Below are positions 1-12,249 of a stretch of DNA of 64,000 nucleotides, piece after piece; positions within the stretch are counted from its first letter, which is position 1; every line of letters starts with the position of its first letter. Origin of the DNA: Periconia sp. R9002 (taxonomy: Eukaryota; Ascomycota; Dothideomycetes; Pleosporales; Periconiaceae). The DNA lies in NCBI GenBank assembly GCA_023627715.1, contig JAMAHW010000098.1:62001-126000 (forward strand), read 5' to 3'. The notes under the pieces were generated by a model. The model was given only the letters and a program-made list of their open reading frames with translations, had not been told where the DNA came from and ran no database searches. The translations under genes and the position numbers were made by a program.

Positions 1-822
1 AGAATGGGGTAAGGTGGTATCTTCCTTTTTTGGTTATGTCCTTTTTGAAGGGACAAAAAGAAACGAAATCAACATGATGGACAGGGTGGTGATGTATGGT
101 AGAGGTAATAATTAATGTTACGGCCGACATGTTAGAAATTCTTGTCATAATATCAATTGTTATGATTGAAGGCTATAGAATCTGAATAAACAGACAAGCA
201 GGAACCGAATCGAGAGTCTTGGACGGGAATTTGGCACCACAAATTAATTTGAGACGGTGTTGCAGAAACTACGGTCCAGTTGAGGTGGCACGGCAGAAGA
301 GCTCAACGGACTAGATGTGTTTGTTGAGAAGCAAACTGTTTGCGCCTCCAGTTACCCGAACGGAAAACAACGTAAATTAAACAGAAAGAAACGATCAAGC
401 AGCAGGAAAAACCATATGACACAGTGCAAAATACATCAAGTATGTTTGAAATTGGATGTAGGGTAGGCAATTGTCCGAATAGAGAGGTTGTTGTGGTTTC
501 CCTTTTGAGGCAGACTAGGGCAGTTTGTAGTCTAGTCTACCCGAGTGAAGACTACCCCGCCAGATAGGTACACGACTGGAAAAAGTAAGAGAGCACCAAA
601 TGAGCAAACAACTTTGACGCGGTGACACGCAATCACATGGACGCACCAAACCACCCGTCCACCTACACCCTCTCTTACATGTCACCATGCTTGGTCACAA
701 ACTAAACCAACTCCGTCTCTGTCCTCGCACGCCCACGTAACCCGATCCATCCTCGCTTGCTCCCCTCTCTCTCTCAACACGGGTAAAATCTGCATGCAAA
801 CGTCCCGATTGTGCTGTCGGCC
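1..822. other. Left-edge intergenic region / promoter of the dsRBM gene
   Basis: No coding stretch is convincing here. The last ~150 bp before the ATG at 823 are C/T-rich on the + strand, as fungal promoters and leaders often are. Confidence 0.5.
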
Positions 823-2478
823 ATGGACCCACTTAATTCGCCCGGCATGCCTCCCGGTCACGATTTGCTGGCCCATTTAATCATCCCCAACCTTCCTACT
901 AACAATACCCCGACACCTTCCCTGGACCACCCGGAACCAGACCGCGTGAGCGAATATTGGCGATACCGGGGCCATTTTGCTGACGAGACCGAAGCCAAAG
1001 CCGCAGACGAACAAGCCAGCCACAACATGCAAGTAGATACCTCCACCGCCGTGCCACTGGCCAATTCTACCAGTGGCGACGCCCTCTCTTTGGAAGACTA
1101 CCTCAATATACACCCTCGACCCGTCCTGAACGCCAAAACAGCTCCTATATCACAACCAAAAAAATCCGCTCCAGCAAAATCGAATCCAGTTCCCGTCGCT
1201 CCAAAGGCTGTAGGAGCTCGTACGTCCAAGCACACCATCAAGCTCCACGAAAAATACCAGGCTCTCGGCATCTCCCAGCCAAAGTTCATCTTCGAAGGTA
1301 GCAGCGTAGAGGGCTGGTGGGGAAAGGTCGTCTTTGAAAACTTGATCAATCCAGACCGTTCCGCCGATGATGACCAAAACCTTAATCTGTCCGACAAGGT
1401 AAAGCTGGAAAAGAACGGTGATGTGGAATTGTCTCAGCAGGATGCCCTTTCCAGCAAGCAGGAAGTCAAGGAGAGGTTGAGCGAGGGGGCATTGGCCGCA
1501 CTGGAAGAGCTGGAAGCAAAGGGCAAAGTGGTCAAGATGCTTAAGAGGAAGAAAGGAAAGGACCCGGCGCTAGCGCAGGTACAAGGCTCTATCAAGAAGG
1601 ACGAAGTCACGGTCAACTATGTAGGGCAGCTCCTTGAATTCCAGCGCAGCACCTCCTCCCCTCAACCCACCTACACCGACTATCAAGTGGGCGCAGGATT
1701 CTCCTGTCTAGCCACCATCGAGGGATACCCTGAGCCATTCGGCTCCCTAGAACCCCCCTACTTCACCACCAAAAAGGCAGCCCGCCAGCAAGCCGCCCGG
1801 TGTGCAGTCGAATACTTCAAAAGCGCTGGACTCTGGCCCGAGACATACACCGACGTTGGTGGCATCAAAAAACGAAAAGCAAGCACCAATCCCAGCAACG
1901 GCAACACAACACCAACTGCCGACTCTTCATCCCTGAATTCTGACGCCGCCGCCGCCAGCCCAGGAGGAACCAGCTACGCCCAGCGCGTCGCCCAACTGGC
2001 TGTCACTCTCGGCCTCCCCACACCTCAGTATAATCTCACCCCCGCCGAGGACGCCCCTGGGTTTCTCACCGCGTCGTGCGTATTTAAGAATACCGCACAC
2101 TCGGGGCCCATTGGCGAGGTGCGCCACATCTACGGCAAGAAGAAGGCCAAAGAAGAATGTGCGCGTCTGACGCTCGAGTACCTTATCGGGGTTAAAGAGC
2201 AGCGCATGAACTTTGCGCAGAAGGTCATGACAGGTGTGATTGGGGGCGAAGATGTCGAGAGTGTTGGGGTGGGCCGGCCCGTTGGTGGAGACGCAGAGGT
2301 CGAGGCAGATGTTATGAGGATCAATGGCCAGAATGGGGCTGGCAGTGGCAGTGGCAGCGCCAGCGCCAAGGGGAAAGAACGGGCTTCTGCTCCGTTCGGG
2401 TACGATGGTACAGCGAGTGGCACGGACGATGATGAGATGGACTTTGAGGACGCGGCCGAGTTTCACACGCACGTCTGA
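823..2478 (+). CDS. Double dsRNA-binding-motif (dsRBM) protein
   Basis: Intronless 551-codon gene. The frame is open from a GTG at 811, but the first ATG is at 823 in a good context (GGCCATGG), so I start there. Two dsRBM-like regions are visible. The first, about residues 266-345, has the FGSL-x-PPYFTTKKAARQQA block followed by an AARCAVEYFK helix. The second, about residues 384-462, ends with YGKKKAKEECARLTLEYL. Both have the Lys-Lys-Ala start of the second dsRBM helix, which contacts RNA. Residues 1-130 are low-complexity, and the tail is Gly/Ser-rich then acidic. No RNase III, helicase or deaminase domain is present, so it probably binds structured RNA as an adaptor. The dsRBM assignment rests on pattern, and the biological role is unknown. 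Confidence 0.8.
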   Translation: MDPLNSPGMPPGHDLLAHLIIPNLPTNNTPTPSLDHPEPDRVSEYWRYRGHFADETEAKAADEQASHNMQVDTSTAVPLANSTSGDALSLEDYLNIHPRPVLNAKTAPISQPKKSAPAKSNPVPVAPKAVGARTSKHTIKLHEKYQALGISQPKFIFEGSSVEGWWGKVVFENLINPDRSADDDQNLNLSDKVKLEKNGDVELSQQDALSSKQEVKERLSEGALAALEELEAKGKVVKMLKRKKGKDPALAQVQGSIKKDEVTVNYVGQLLEFQRSTSSPQPTYTDYQVGAGFSCLATIEGYPEPFGSLEPPYFTTKKAARQQAARCAVEYFKSAGLWPETYTDVGGIKKRKASTNPSNGNTTPTADSSSLNSDAAAASPGGTSYAQRVAQLAVTLGLPTPQYNLTPAEDAPGFLTASCVFKNTAHSGPIGEVRHIYGKKKAKEECARLTLEYLIGVKEQRMNFAQKVMTGVIGGEDVESVGVGRPVGGDAEVEADVMRINGQNGAGSGSGSASAKGKERASAPFGYDGTASGTDDDEMDFEDAAEFHTHV

Positions 2479-3305
2479 TTCTCGGGAATATGGCTTTTCT
2501 CTTATTTTTTTTTCTCTCCCCTTTCTCTATCTTTTTTCAAGGCATTGGGTTGGGTTTGGTTCTTATTCTTCATCTCTCCTCCTCCCCCACGTATGGAAGT
2601 CACATTATGCATTCGTTCGGTTCTAGCTATCTCTTCTTCCTAGCAACGGCGTTTACTCGAGGTATGGGCGCACGGCTGAAGAAGAGGAAGAAAACGAAAA
2701 ATGAACGAACGAACGAAGGTTTTCAACTACGAAACTCATACCCAATTTTTTTTCTTCTTTCCACGTCGGCATACAGGCATGTCCGTTCGTTCGAATAGAT
2801 AGACTTTTACAATACAATATATCATTCCTCAAAAACCAGGCACTGCCATGAAATGTAAATGATGAAATGTAAGAATGAATCATCGCGAAGTATTGTTACG
2901 CTTGATATCAAAGCAGGCAGAACCAGGCATTACCATTGATTTCGCTCCAAGAGCGATACCACCAATGGTCGGTCCAGGTTTGAGGGTATACTTGTGTGGC
3001 AGGCTACAATGTAAAGTTACTATTCCGACATCGCGACAAAGATTCAATAATGGCAGGATAGATTATTAAAGCTCTCTATCTACCTAGGTAGCCATGTGTA
3101 TCTGACATGCATAACTAAAACGAAAGCGTTATACATAACGAAAACGAAGGCGTCACATGAACCACACTAAGAGATGAATGATTACAATGTCCACTTTGCC
3201 GCGCTGTACGCCCATCTCATCATTTCCATACGCGTTACTCTCGACGCTGCCGTATCACCCGTGCTTTGAATAGAACTCTCATGCTGGTAAGTCTTCGCTT
3301 TTCCC
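2479..3305. other. Intergenic region between convergent genes
   Basis: This stretch lies between the 3' ends of the dsRBM gene (+) and the coiled-coil gene (-). It is T-rich just after the stop codon, as in a 3' UTR. No credible gene seen. Confidence 0.5.
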
Positions 3306-4131
3306 TCAAGGCGTATCTTCGCGCTTGAAAGATGATTGTGTAGCGTTGGTTGTATGGCTCGAAGATGCATTCAATAGCGTCGTCGATTGAGAATCCGTCA
3401 CTCCCAAAGAGTGTGCTGAAGGTGTCTTTTTCAATGACGCTTTCAATTCCACAATCTCAGTTTTCATCGACACGAATTCTCGTTGCAACTCTCTGAGAGA
3501 TGCGTTTATATCATCCATCTCCTGTATAAGATTGTCCAATGTCGAAGGAGGGTATTGACGGCCAAGATTCGATTGGTGCGAGTTTGACGTGTTCAATGGC
3601 GGAGGCAGTGAGCTTTGAACTGCCGTACCTTGCGGAAATGCAAGCACAGGAAGCATGTACAAGTGAGGTTGACCCTGTGGTTGAGAAGGAAGCCCTCCTC
3701 CACTAGGCGTAGAATCCTGGCTCTGCGGATGCGGCTGCGTCGGAGTCAAAGGGAAGTAGGCTGGCGGCCTGCCGGGTTTGGCGGATTTAGTGGTGAGGGT
3801 TGGACTACATTTGGACCTGGCGAGAATGTCGGTGGAGGAAGAGGCACGTTTGGGCGAGTTTGAGCTTCTAGACGGGGACGCTTTGCACTTTGCGTGGCAT
3901 GTTGCGTAGATGTCGCAGCGTTGATTCTGCCACGGGAAGCGGCTATCATTGTCCTGTGACAGGTCAGTAATTCCTAGGTGATTGGTCCAATAGTGAATGG
4001 GCTCACCCAATATGTGCCCGTGGATTGCGCCGACATGACTCTGTGAACCACGCTACTTCTGTTGCGTTCCTCGGCCCTCGTGCATATGAGAGCATTTCTC
4101 GTTTGGCTTCCGCGCTGGGCTCATCCATCAT
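3306..4131 (-). CDS. Uncharacterised coiled-coil protein
   Basis: I do not recognise the family. Proposed model: exon 1 4131-4007, exon 2 3953-3817, exon 3 3760-3306, giving 238 aa. The start follows GCC and reads MMDEPSAEAKREML. Intron 1 (53 bp) has a clean GTGAGC donor, a CTGAC branch site and a CAG acceptor. Intron 2 (56 bp) uses a weaker GTCCAA donor; it is needed to move from a Pro-rich frame containing a possible NLS (AKRPRLE) into the long 3' frame. Alternatively exon 2 starts at a nearer acceptor and stays in the 3' frame throughout. The C-terminal third has a heptad-like stretch (LIQEMDDINASLRELQREF) suggesting a coiled coil. Function unknown, perhaps nuclear. Confidence 0.5.
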
Positions 4132-6031
4132 GGCACGCCTTGAGGTTGGATCGGTGTTGAGGGTGCAGAGTGGAAGTTGCAAAGGTTGCGAGACTTTTTA
4201 CCTAGTCTGCAAGTTGGAAGGATAAGAGTGAAGGCGGACGTACCTATCTTGAACGTCCTTTCCGTCTTTGACAAAGGGTAGGTGCTAGCCCGCCCAACCC
4301 GCCACACCACATCACCGATGGCATACCTAGATACATTACGGTTTTTGACTGGGTTTAAACCATAGTGTTAACCGCACCTTCTACTTTATGTCAGAATAAA
4401 GAAAGCTGTCAACGCCCTGTTCCGTGCTCAGCCAACCCCCATCATATACTTCGTCTCACCCTTTTATAGACATGTCGTTGACATATTTCTGCTTACTTTA
4501 CCTACCTGCCTTAATGTAAAAAAGAGAAGGAAAAGGAACGATGAATCAAAAGTCCTATCCCAAATGTATACAATTATCGATATATACATTACACGGTCTG
4601 GATGGGTTCGGAATAGGGTGCTAACCGCACTTCCTACTTCAAAATACTGTTAAACAACCTCTCAGCGTAGCTTCTACAGGCATATAACGTACGATCTAGA
4701 CTTTAATCCTTGTCTGCGAGCAATCCTAGGGTGTGCTCAACCCTGTAATGTAGGTATTACTCCTGCACCATGTATCCCCCTTCACAACAATCAACGTACA
4801 AACGTCCTTCCCCTCAAGCTATATACTATCAAAAGAACCAAGAACCCCTCCCCCAAAAGTGCAATTCGAAATACACACATCTACACATGAAGACAAGTAC
4901 AGACTTGTATACCTCAATTACTTTGCACCACCCACCCCTTCACACCTCCTACCCACCTAAAGTACCGCAGCACTTACCTGCATCATCATCATCATTTTCT
5001 TTTATATCAACCACCTCGTTCAATTTCTTTTTCTTTTGTAAAAACGGTACCGGATGGATGTGTCGCCATTAATGTGCGTTATAACGTATGTAGATTTACG
5101 AACCCCATGTACGTACGTCCGTAGTGTAAAAGGAGAAAATCATGGTATTTATTTATGTACTTCTTAAGAGAGTTACGTTATGTACGTACATAAATGTTTG
5201 GTGGGTAGTATAGGGGTGAAGGGTGTATGATGTTGGGGGGGGGTTCGTTTTTCGCATTTTTTTGATACCTTGATACTTATGTATGAAGGTGTGCGGGGAG
5301 AAAAATGGACAGGAGAGGGTCTGTGTGTGTTAGGTGTTTTGAGGAGTGTGATGTGGGGTTTTTTGATTTGGAACAGTGCACGTTTTGAGGTTTGGATTTT
5401 TTTTCGTTGGCTGTATGCACAGTGCGGGAGATTTGGGTTGTTTGGGGATGTGGATGCACGCACATGTAAACATACATATACGTGGCTTGTGTTGATGAAT
5501 GTGAGAATTTTGGAGGGGAGATGCATATACACACCTTTGAAAGGAATGATGAAAAGGAACGTGGAGGTGAGTGAGAAAAATGAAGAATAATGAAATAAAG
5601 TCATTTCTCGCATTGGAAGTTGTACCTATGTATTATGTACCATTCGATGTATGGGACAGGTCGACCGAGCATGGTGCATTACATACATGTACACACACGC
5701 ACACATGCACACAGGTACTAGAAAAGCAAGCATTGGAGAGTAGAGCAGACCCAGAACAGAGAAAAGGAAAAAAATAAAAACACCTTGAAAGGAAGAAACC
5801 CTTTTCCGTCGCGTCTGTCCAACCCTTATACCAAACGCCTACTCTCCCCTCGGTTTTAAACCACGAAACACCTGTCTTGGCTTTTGTCTTCCCTTTGCAT
5901 GAACGGCAAAAAGGCAGGATGGGAAAGCACACTACGAATCCCACCGCTCGCTCTCACAGTCTTCTTACACCTGAAAGAACACAAGCGAAGACGAAAAGGC
6001 GACAAAGCAGATAGGGGATTGAGGGAAATCT
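4132..6031. other. 1.9-kb intergenic region with microsatellites
   Basis: No convincing gene. It contains short repeats such as CATCATCATCATC near 4981, GTACGT-type elements near 5100-5190 and a CA-rich tract near 5691-5715. Open frames here are short and of biased composition. Confidence 0.5.
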
Positions 6032-7607
6032 CTAGGCGGCAGCAGCCTCGCTCTTACGCTTGCTGCGGTCACGCTTGGCCTTGGGCTTGGGAGTCTCCTT
6101 CTCGACGGGAGCCTCGACCTCAGCTTCGGCATTACGCGTGGTGCGTCCGCTCTTGCTCTTCTTCTTGCCACTCTCCTCGACGGCGGGCGGTGCTGCAGTC
6201 TCGGTCTCCGCGGGGGCGGCGGCGGCGCCTCTCTTCTTCTTGTTGTCCTTTTTAGCTGATGAGGGAGTGTTCACGACAGCACTATCAGAAGGAAGAGGAC
6301 GCACCTGGGTGAGCTGGCGAGGAAGGGGTACAGGGGTCGGGGCAATGGCAACAGGAGCAGCGGCAGCAGCCGTCTTTTGGCGCTTGTTTGTGCGCGGAGT
6401 CTTGCCGTTGACGGGGGGAGGCGTGGGAGCTTTGGCTGCGACGGGCGATGCTGCTGCTCCGTTGGCTTCGTCGTCTTCATCGTCCTCCTCTTCCGAGTCG
6501 ATGGCGCCGGCCTCGGCCTCGTCAGATACTTCATCGTCGTTGTGCAACTCCTCAGCTGCACCTTTGCTTGCCAAGTAGGCGGCATTGTCCTCCTGCCACT
6601 TCTTCATTGACTCGCGATAGGAAGCCTTCCACTCCTAGAAGAAGGTTAGATTAGGTTGATCGAGTGTAAGAAAAGAGGTTGAATGCGACTACTTACATCC
6701 TTGTCTTTTTCAGACATTTCGTTCCATCGCTTGTTGATCTCGAAATTGACGGCATTGGGCTCCAACTTCTGGCCCTCGGCAAGCTCGGCCTCTAGGTCCT
6801 TCTTGACGACGGGGCGGGCAGCCTGGGCGAACAAGAAGGCGGCGGTGAGAGGGCGTTTGGGAGCATTGGGGTCCTTTTCCTTCTTTTCGCGCTTGCGCTT
6901 CTTCGTCTTGGATGCATCGGGTGCAGCCGCGGCAGTGGGGGTGCCGCTGGCGGCGGGCAAAGCAGCCTGGGGGACGACGTGGTTCATGGTAGATGTCGCG
7001 GCGGCCATGACGGCATTAGCCGCTTCTGTGACGGATTCGGGCAGCTGGAAACCCTCGAAGTGCCCATCCTCACTCTTGACAACAGAGGCAGTGTGCTTGA
7101 TGTAGGCGTGCATTAGGTCGCTCAGGCCATTCTGGACATGAGCAAGACTTTTTTGAACATTGGCCATGCTGAGGACGACTAGAGAAAAATCGAGTTAGTA
7201 TGCGCCCGAGTTGGGAGAAGCAGCAGCAAGTGTAAGGGTAGGCGTGGGCCGCCGGGCGCATTCGCGTAGGCTGCGTTGGGGGGAGGCGGGCACGCAGCTC
7301 TCGTTGCTCCATTTCTCGTGCTGGCAGCGTGATGGCTGAAAAGCACTCGAGTTTAGGCTCAACCGTGTCGCGTATCTGCGGCCACGACAAGAAAGCAAAG
7401 TGATGAAGGCATGGATGCACGGGGTGGGAGGAGATGGATTTTGTCGTGGTTGAAAGGCGGGCGCAGGCAGCCAAAGCAGGCGCGTCGCAGACGAGACCAG
7501 ACGAGAAAGAAACAAAGCAAAACAAGAGACAGGCACATACCATTTTCTCGCGTCCTCAAGTACTCGTCCATGCTGACGATCAGCTCGCCTTTCTTGGGGC
7601 GTGACAT
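6032..7607 (-). CDS. HMG-box chromatin-associated protein
   Basis: Model: exon 1 7607-7541, exon 2 7178-6697, exon 3 6634-6032, 383 aa. The HMG box spans about residues 125-208, starting with the typical DPNAPKRPLTAAFLF and containing NKRWNEMSEKDKDEW, where the second intron falls. A Lys-rich stretch (KKRKREKKEK) precedes it. The C-terminal half is acidic (EEEDDEDDE), then Ala/Pro/Lys-rich, as in proteins that bend or bind nucleosomal DNA. The first exon joins in phase to give RENVVLSMANVQ, which continues the amphipathic N-terminus. Its intron is long (362 bp), so a downstream start at ATG 7167 is the alternative. Related proteins act as non-sequence-specific chromatin architectural factors; the target here is unknown. 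Confidence 0.85.
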
Positions 7608-8266
7608 GGCGAATGGAGTGAGTGAGGTGTTGGTGCCGGCGCGTTTGTTTGTGTTTTTGTCGCTAGCGGGTTGAATTGGGGTGGGTTGGTGGGCGGAAGA
7701 AGGTGAAGGGATTCGGCGAGGGGCGAGGGGCGCGGCGAGTATTTGGCTGTTGGGCCTGCTCGGCGGCCACCTGTCACGCCCGCGCGCACACACACACAAG
7801 CCCAAAGGCCTGGCTTCCTTCCTAGGCAGAGCCAAACAGGCCAGCCTAAAACCAAGGCCTCAACGGGGAGCCCTCTTTGGGTGCACCAACCCCCCGTCGC
7901 CATCTCACCATAGCCCCATTGGAAAAATCACTGGCACAATGGCACCACACTGGCCCCTCTCTCCCTCTCTCTGCAAGCGCTGGCTGCCCTCCCCATTCAT
8001 GTAGCCAGCCAGCCCCCCTTCCCTTTACCGCTTTGCCTGTCTCTCCTGCTACCGCTGTCGCCCCGCACCACCAGCCCCCTCCCCCCATCATCATTAACTA
8101 AGCCCTCGAGTGCCCCGGCTTGTTGCCTTGTTGCGCTTTTGAACCGTCTGCATCGGAATTCACTGCGCCAAATTTCTACGCAATCAATACGCCACGCTCA
8201 AGCACACACTGGTGGCGAAGTCAAAAACACATAATATTTCGCACTCGTCCATTCCCTCAAGTGTGC
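7608..8266. other. Intergenic region upstream of the HMG-box gene
   Basis: Contains the promoter of the HMG-box gene and the 3' flank of urease. It is GC-rich with C-rich runs near 8000-8090. No gene seen. Confidence 0.5.
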
Positions 8267-11144
8267 TCAATAAACAAAATATCCTTGCGTTAACGGCAGC
8301 GTTTCCGCCGGCTCAGCAGTGCACACCATCCCATCAGCCTCTACTGTGTACCTCTCCGGATCCACCTTCATTTTTGGCCGCGTCTCGTTGAATTTCATGT
8401 CTCTCTTACCAATGTTTCGGCAATTCTTGACAGCTTCCAAACGCTTCCTCAATCCATACGATTTCGCCACGCCAGAGTCAATCGACGCCTGCGAGACAAA
8501 CGTGATGCTGCTTGAAGGCACAAGGGGCGCAAACATGGGCCGCATCATGATGGGTTCCACCGTGGGGATGGACGCGTTGGGGTCGCCCTGCCCTCGTTAG
8601 CACCGTTAGCGCCTGCGAGCAAAATCATCCTTACCATTTGAGCGTATGAGCAGAAACCACTCTTCACCACCAACTTCGGCTTGACGCCAAAGTTGGCAGG
8701 ATTCCACAATACCAGGTCGGCCACCTTGCCCACCTCCACGCTGCCAATGAGGTGGCCCATTCCCTGCGCAATCGCTGGGTTAATCGTGTACTTACTGATG
8801 TATCTCTTGACGCGGAAGTTGTCGGCGCCGCTCCCTTCATCCTCCTTGAGCGTGCCCCGCTGCACTTTATTCTTGTGCGCCGTATTCCACGTCCGCAGAA
8901 TCACCTCCCCACAGCGACCCATGGCCTGCGAATCCGACGACATCATGGAGATGGCCCCCAAATCATGTAGCACGTCTTCGGCAGCAATCGTCTCGGCGCG
9001 AATCCGCGATTCGGCGAATGCGACGTCCTCGGGGATGTTTCGAGAAAGATGGTGACAGACCATCAACATGTCCAGATGTTCATCCAGCGTGTTCTTCGTA
9101 TACGGCCTCGTGGGGTTCGTAGAGGACGGGAGCACATTGTCGTGTTCCACAACGCTGATGATATCCGGTGCATGCCCCCCTCCAGCCCCTTCTGTATGAT
9201 ACGTATGGATGGTTCGGTTTTTGAAGGCGGCAATTGTCTGCTCCACAAAACCGGATTCATTTAGAGTATCAGTATGGATAAGCGTTTGAATGTCGTACTC
9301 ATCGCACACGCTAAGACAGGCATCAATGGCTGCTGGTGTGGTTCCCCAATCTTCGTGCAGCTTCAAGCCACAAACACCTGCTTCGGCTTGCTCCTGTAGG
9401 GGCTTCAGTTCCGCGTCATTTCCTTTTCCAGTGATGCCATAGTTCAAAGGCAGCTCATCAATGGCTTGCAGCATCTGTCGAATATGCGTCTTTCCAGGCG
9501 TGCAGGTAGTTGCGTTGGTGCCGGTGCTTTGCCAATGTCAGTTTCCCGAATCCTCAGTCTATGGTTGATGCTGTGGTACTCACCTTGGTCCCGTGCCACC
9601 ACCTAGCATGGTTGTAATACCAGAAGCGATTGCCTCGTATGCTTGCTGAGGGCAGATGAAGTGGATGTGTGTATCAAAGCCTCCTGCGGTTACAATTCCA
9701 TGTTCTCCAGCAATAACATCGGTACAGGACCCAACAACCAGGTTCGGGTCAACACCATCCATGATGTCCGGGTTCCCTGCTTTCCCAATGCCGACAATGA
9801 TGCCATCCTTGATGCCAATGTCTGCTTTGTAAATACCACTCCAGTCTACAATCAAAGCGTTGGTGATGACGGTGTCTAAACTCTCGCTGTCCGATCGTCC
9901 ACCAGCCTGCCCCATGCCTTCTCGGATAGTCTTTCCACCCCCAAAAGCGCATTCGTCGCCGTAGTTGGTCAGATCCTTTTCCACCTTGACCCATAAATCT
10001 GTCGCGCCGAGTCGTACAAGATCTCCCGTCGTTGGTCCGAACATGGTGATGTATGCTTGCCTCTCCATAGTGCATATATCAATATGCGCCGCATCTCCCA
10101 CCGGCTCTGGTGTGTGCAAGAAACCTCCCTCTTTGATCCTCTCCATGATGCCTTGTGCGATAGACACATCTTCGATAAAGCCAGACGCTATGTTGTTCCC
10201 TCCTTTGATGATCCGGTGGCCGGCAATTTGAACCAATGTGACCGTTTTGGTGTCGCCGGGCTCGAAACGTACCGAAGTGCCTGCGGGAATGTCGAGACGA
10301 TAGCCATGGGCTCGCACGCGATCGAACTCGAGCTGCGGATTAGTTTCAATGAAATGGTAATGCGACCCAACCTTCGAAATGTCAGTGCCCGTATCAACGT
10401 GTGCGATTTCACACTACTTCACCTGTATCGGTCTGTCGCCTCTACTTTTAACTTTTAACTTGATTCTCTTTCGACCCTCGTTCAGCTTGATCGTGCCCGA
10501 CTCTCCTTTGACAGCTACAATGGCACCGGGTTGGTTTGCGCTTTCGTATACGGTAGCTTCGGGAAGCGGGAACATTTCATTTTCTGGTATTGGTAAAAAC
10601 GAGCCGTACAAAGCTTTGGCAAGGTCTCCATCGTCGGTACAGATGGGATGGTGCACGGTGACGAGGTAGGTGCCGGTTGGAAAGGTACCCTCGACCATCA
10701 ATTCGCTCAGGGAGGAGACGACCGAGGGTAGTACATGGCGACGACCGAGCATGGTCTTGCCAATGGACATGAGATCGGCGACAGTGTGATTGCCATCGCG
10801 GATGAGCTGTTGGTGGTCAGAAAGGATCGAAAAGCGGGCCACACGGTGGAAGTTGTACTTCTTGAAGGTTGTTCGCGATGAGAGCCTGCGCCTGTCAGTT
10901 TCGAGTCACGAATGCACGCATTGCCAGCTGCGCTCTTCGCCTTGTCTCGTCGTACTACCTACTGTAGCTTCTGTATGATTGAGCTTCACACCTCTGGCCA
11001 AGCGGCGTTGGGCGAGAAGGCCGAGCTGGGATATGACCAGTTTATCGAGCTGCACATGGCGGCAAGCGCGAAGGTTAGCTGTGAGGGGCACTACGAGGGC
11101 AACATGATGGAGGCTGAGCCCACCTCTTTCGGACACAGCTGCAT
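8267..11144 (-). CDS. URE1: Urease, single-chain fungal/plant type (EC 3.5.1.5)
   Basis: Hydrolyses urea to ammonia and carbamate in the cytosol, using a dinickel centre. Seven exons: 11144-11124, 11049-10963, 10885-10859, 10806-10423, 10371-9584, 9526-8635 and 8587-8267, giving 839 aa, the usual length. Exons 1 and 3 are only 21 and 27 nt, but joining them restores the conserved start ([19 protein letters not shown]) and [16 protein letters not shown]. Gamma, beta and alpha regions are fused in order. Nickel ligands are visible: H408 and H410 in THIHF, and K491 in GLKLHEDWG, the lysine that is carbamylated. [15 protein letters not shown], the flap CHHLSRN and the SSDSQAMGR aspartate are intact, so it should be active once nickel accessory proteins load it. 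No accessory genes are adjacent. Cbp4 is divergent to the right. Confidence 0.97.
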
Positions 11145-11714
11145 CTTCTTGGCCTGCTACTGTGTTGAGTCTCTTGTGTCTAAGACGGAACGGAAGAAAG
11201 AAGGGAAGGATGGGGACAGCGGCACAGTGTGGGGCAGTCGACTACTTGTATCAATCAACACTATCTACTGTCTGTCTTGTTCAAGCTACCGACTCCCTCA
11301 GGTTCTTTGCATGTAAGTTGATGCGTCTCCCTCATGCCATTGAGCAGGGTTCTTGTGGGGTAAAGACGTGTGGACGATAAGCAAGAGATAGATAGCACAG
11401 GTGTGGCTAATGACATCTGGACCTCGCAGCAATTTGGACGCTCGTACGCAATTGTTGGTGTAAAGAGACCCCGCTCGCCCAATTAAGCTTTCCGTTGGCG
11501 GGCTTCTCGTGGGCCAACCACATAAAGGCTTGGCCGCTGGTTCGCGCTAACTCCAACTGACATTGATCTTTGATCTCACCTCGACCGCCATCAAACAGCC
11601 ATCTTCCCATGACCAGACTGCCTTTCGGGCTTATCATCACCCAATTAGCTTTCTACAGCCCATCAGATAGACCGCTACTCTCCCAGTGACATACACGAAT
11701 CTATCTCTCCAAAT
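11145..11714. promoter_or_regulatory. Shared divergent promoter region, urease / CBP4
   Basis: 570 bp lie between the start codons of urease (-) and CBP4 (+). No coding sequence and no clear TATA box seen. I could not pick out a convincing GATA-factor cluster by eye. Confidence 0.5.
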
Positions 11715-12249
11715 ATGCCGAGCGCAAGGACATATGTGAAGGCCATTACAGGGTACATGATCCACCTCAATTCATGGCAAATGTGAAGCTAACAAAGGAT
11801 AGTGGAGCTGCTCTCTGCATAGGCGGTCCGGCATTGGTATGGTATGTAACACCTACCGAGGAGGAGATTATCAAGGTATACTTTAAACCAGCAGAATGAT
11901 CACGTGCGTAGCCAATTCTCGAAACTCACGATCTTACTAGAAATACAACCCGGAGCTCCAGAAAAGAGCCCTTGCGCAGAGGAAGCAGAGGGAAGAGGAG
12001 TTTGAAAGCTTTGTTGGCCACTTGAAAGACGCGTCCAAGTCGGACAAGCCCAGTAAGTACACAATCATCCATCCACCTACATGTATACGTATGAGGCTAA
12101 TGCAATGATACTATACAGTCTGGACAGTGCAGAAGGAGCTGGGGAAGAAGCAGTCCGAGCAAAATGCCCAAAGATTGAGGGATGAGCGGGACACGCTGGC
12201 CGCTGAAGTAGAAAGACGGCGCGCCGAAGTGAGGTCGAGCACAGACTGA
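11715..12249 (+). CDS. CBP4: Cbp4-like mitochondrial complex III assembly factor
   Basis: Model: exons 11715-11752, 11803-11875, 11941-12052 and 12119-12249, giving 117 aa. The N-terminal helix [18 protein letters not shown] is one membrane span, followed directly by [18 protein letters not shown] and later KSDKP-IW, the hallmark segments of fungal Cbp4. The rest is a charged coiled coil ending in a short tail. Known Cbp4 sits in the inner mitochondrial membrane and, with Cbp3-Cbp6, helps newly made cytochrome b enter the bc1 complex. All three introns have consensus donors and acceptors and keep frame. Identity rests on these motifs and the length. Confidence 0.9.

Noticed and set aside
8681..10458. 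Several + strand frames of 70-133 codons
   Set aside because: Antisense shadows of the urease exons.
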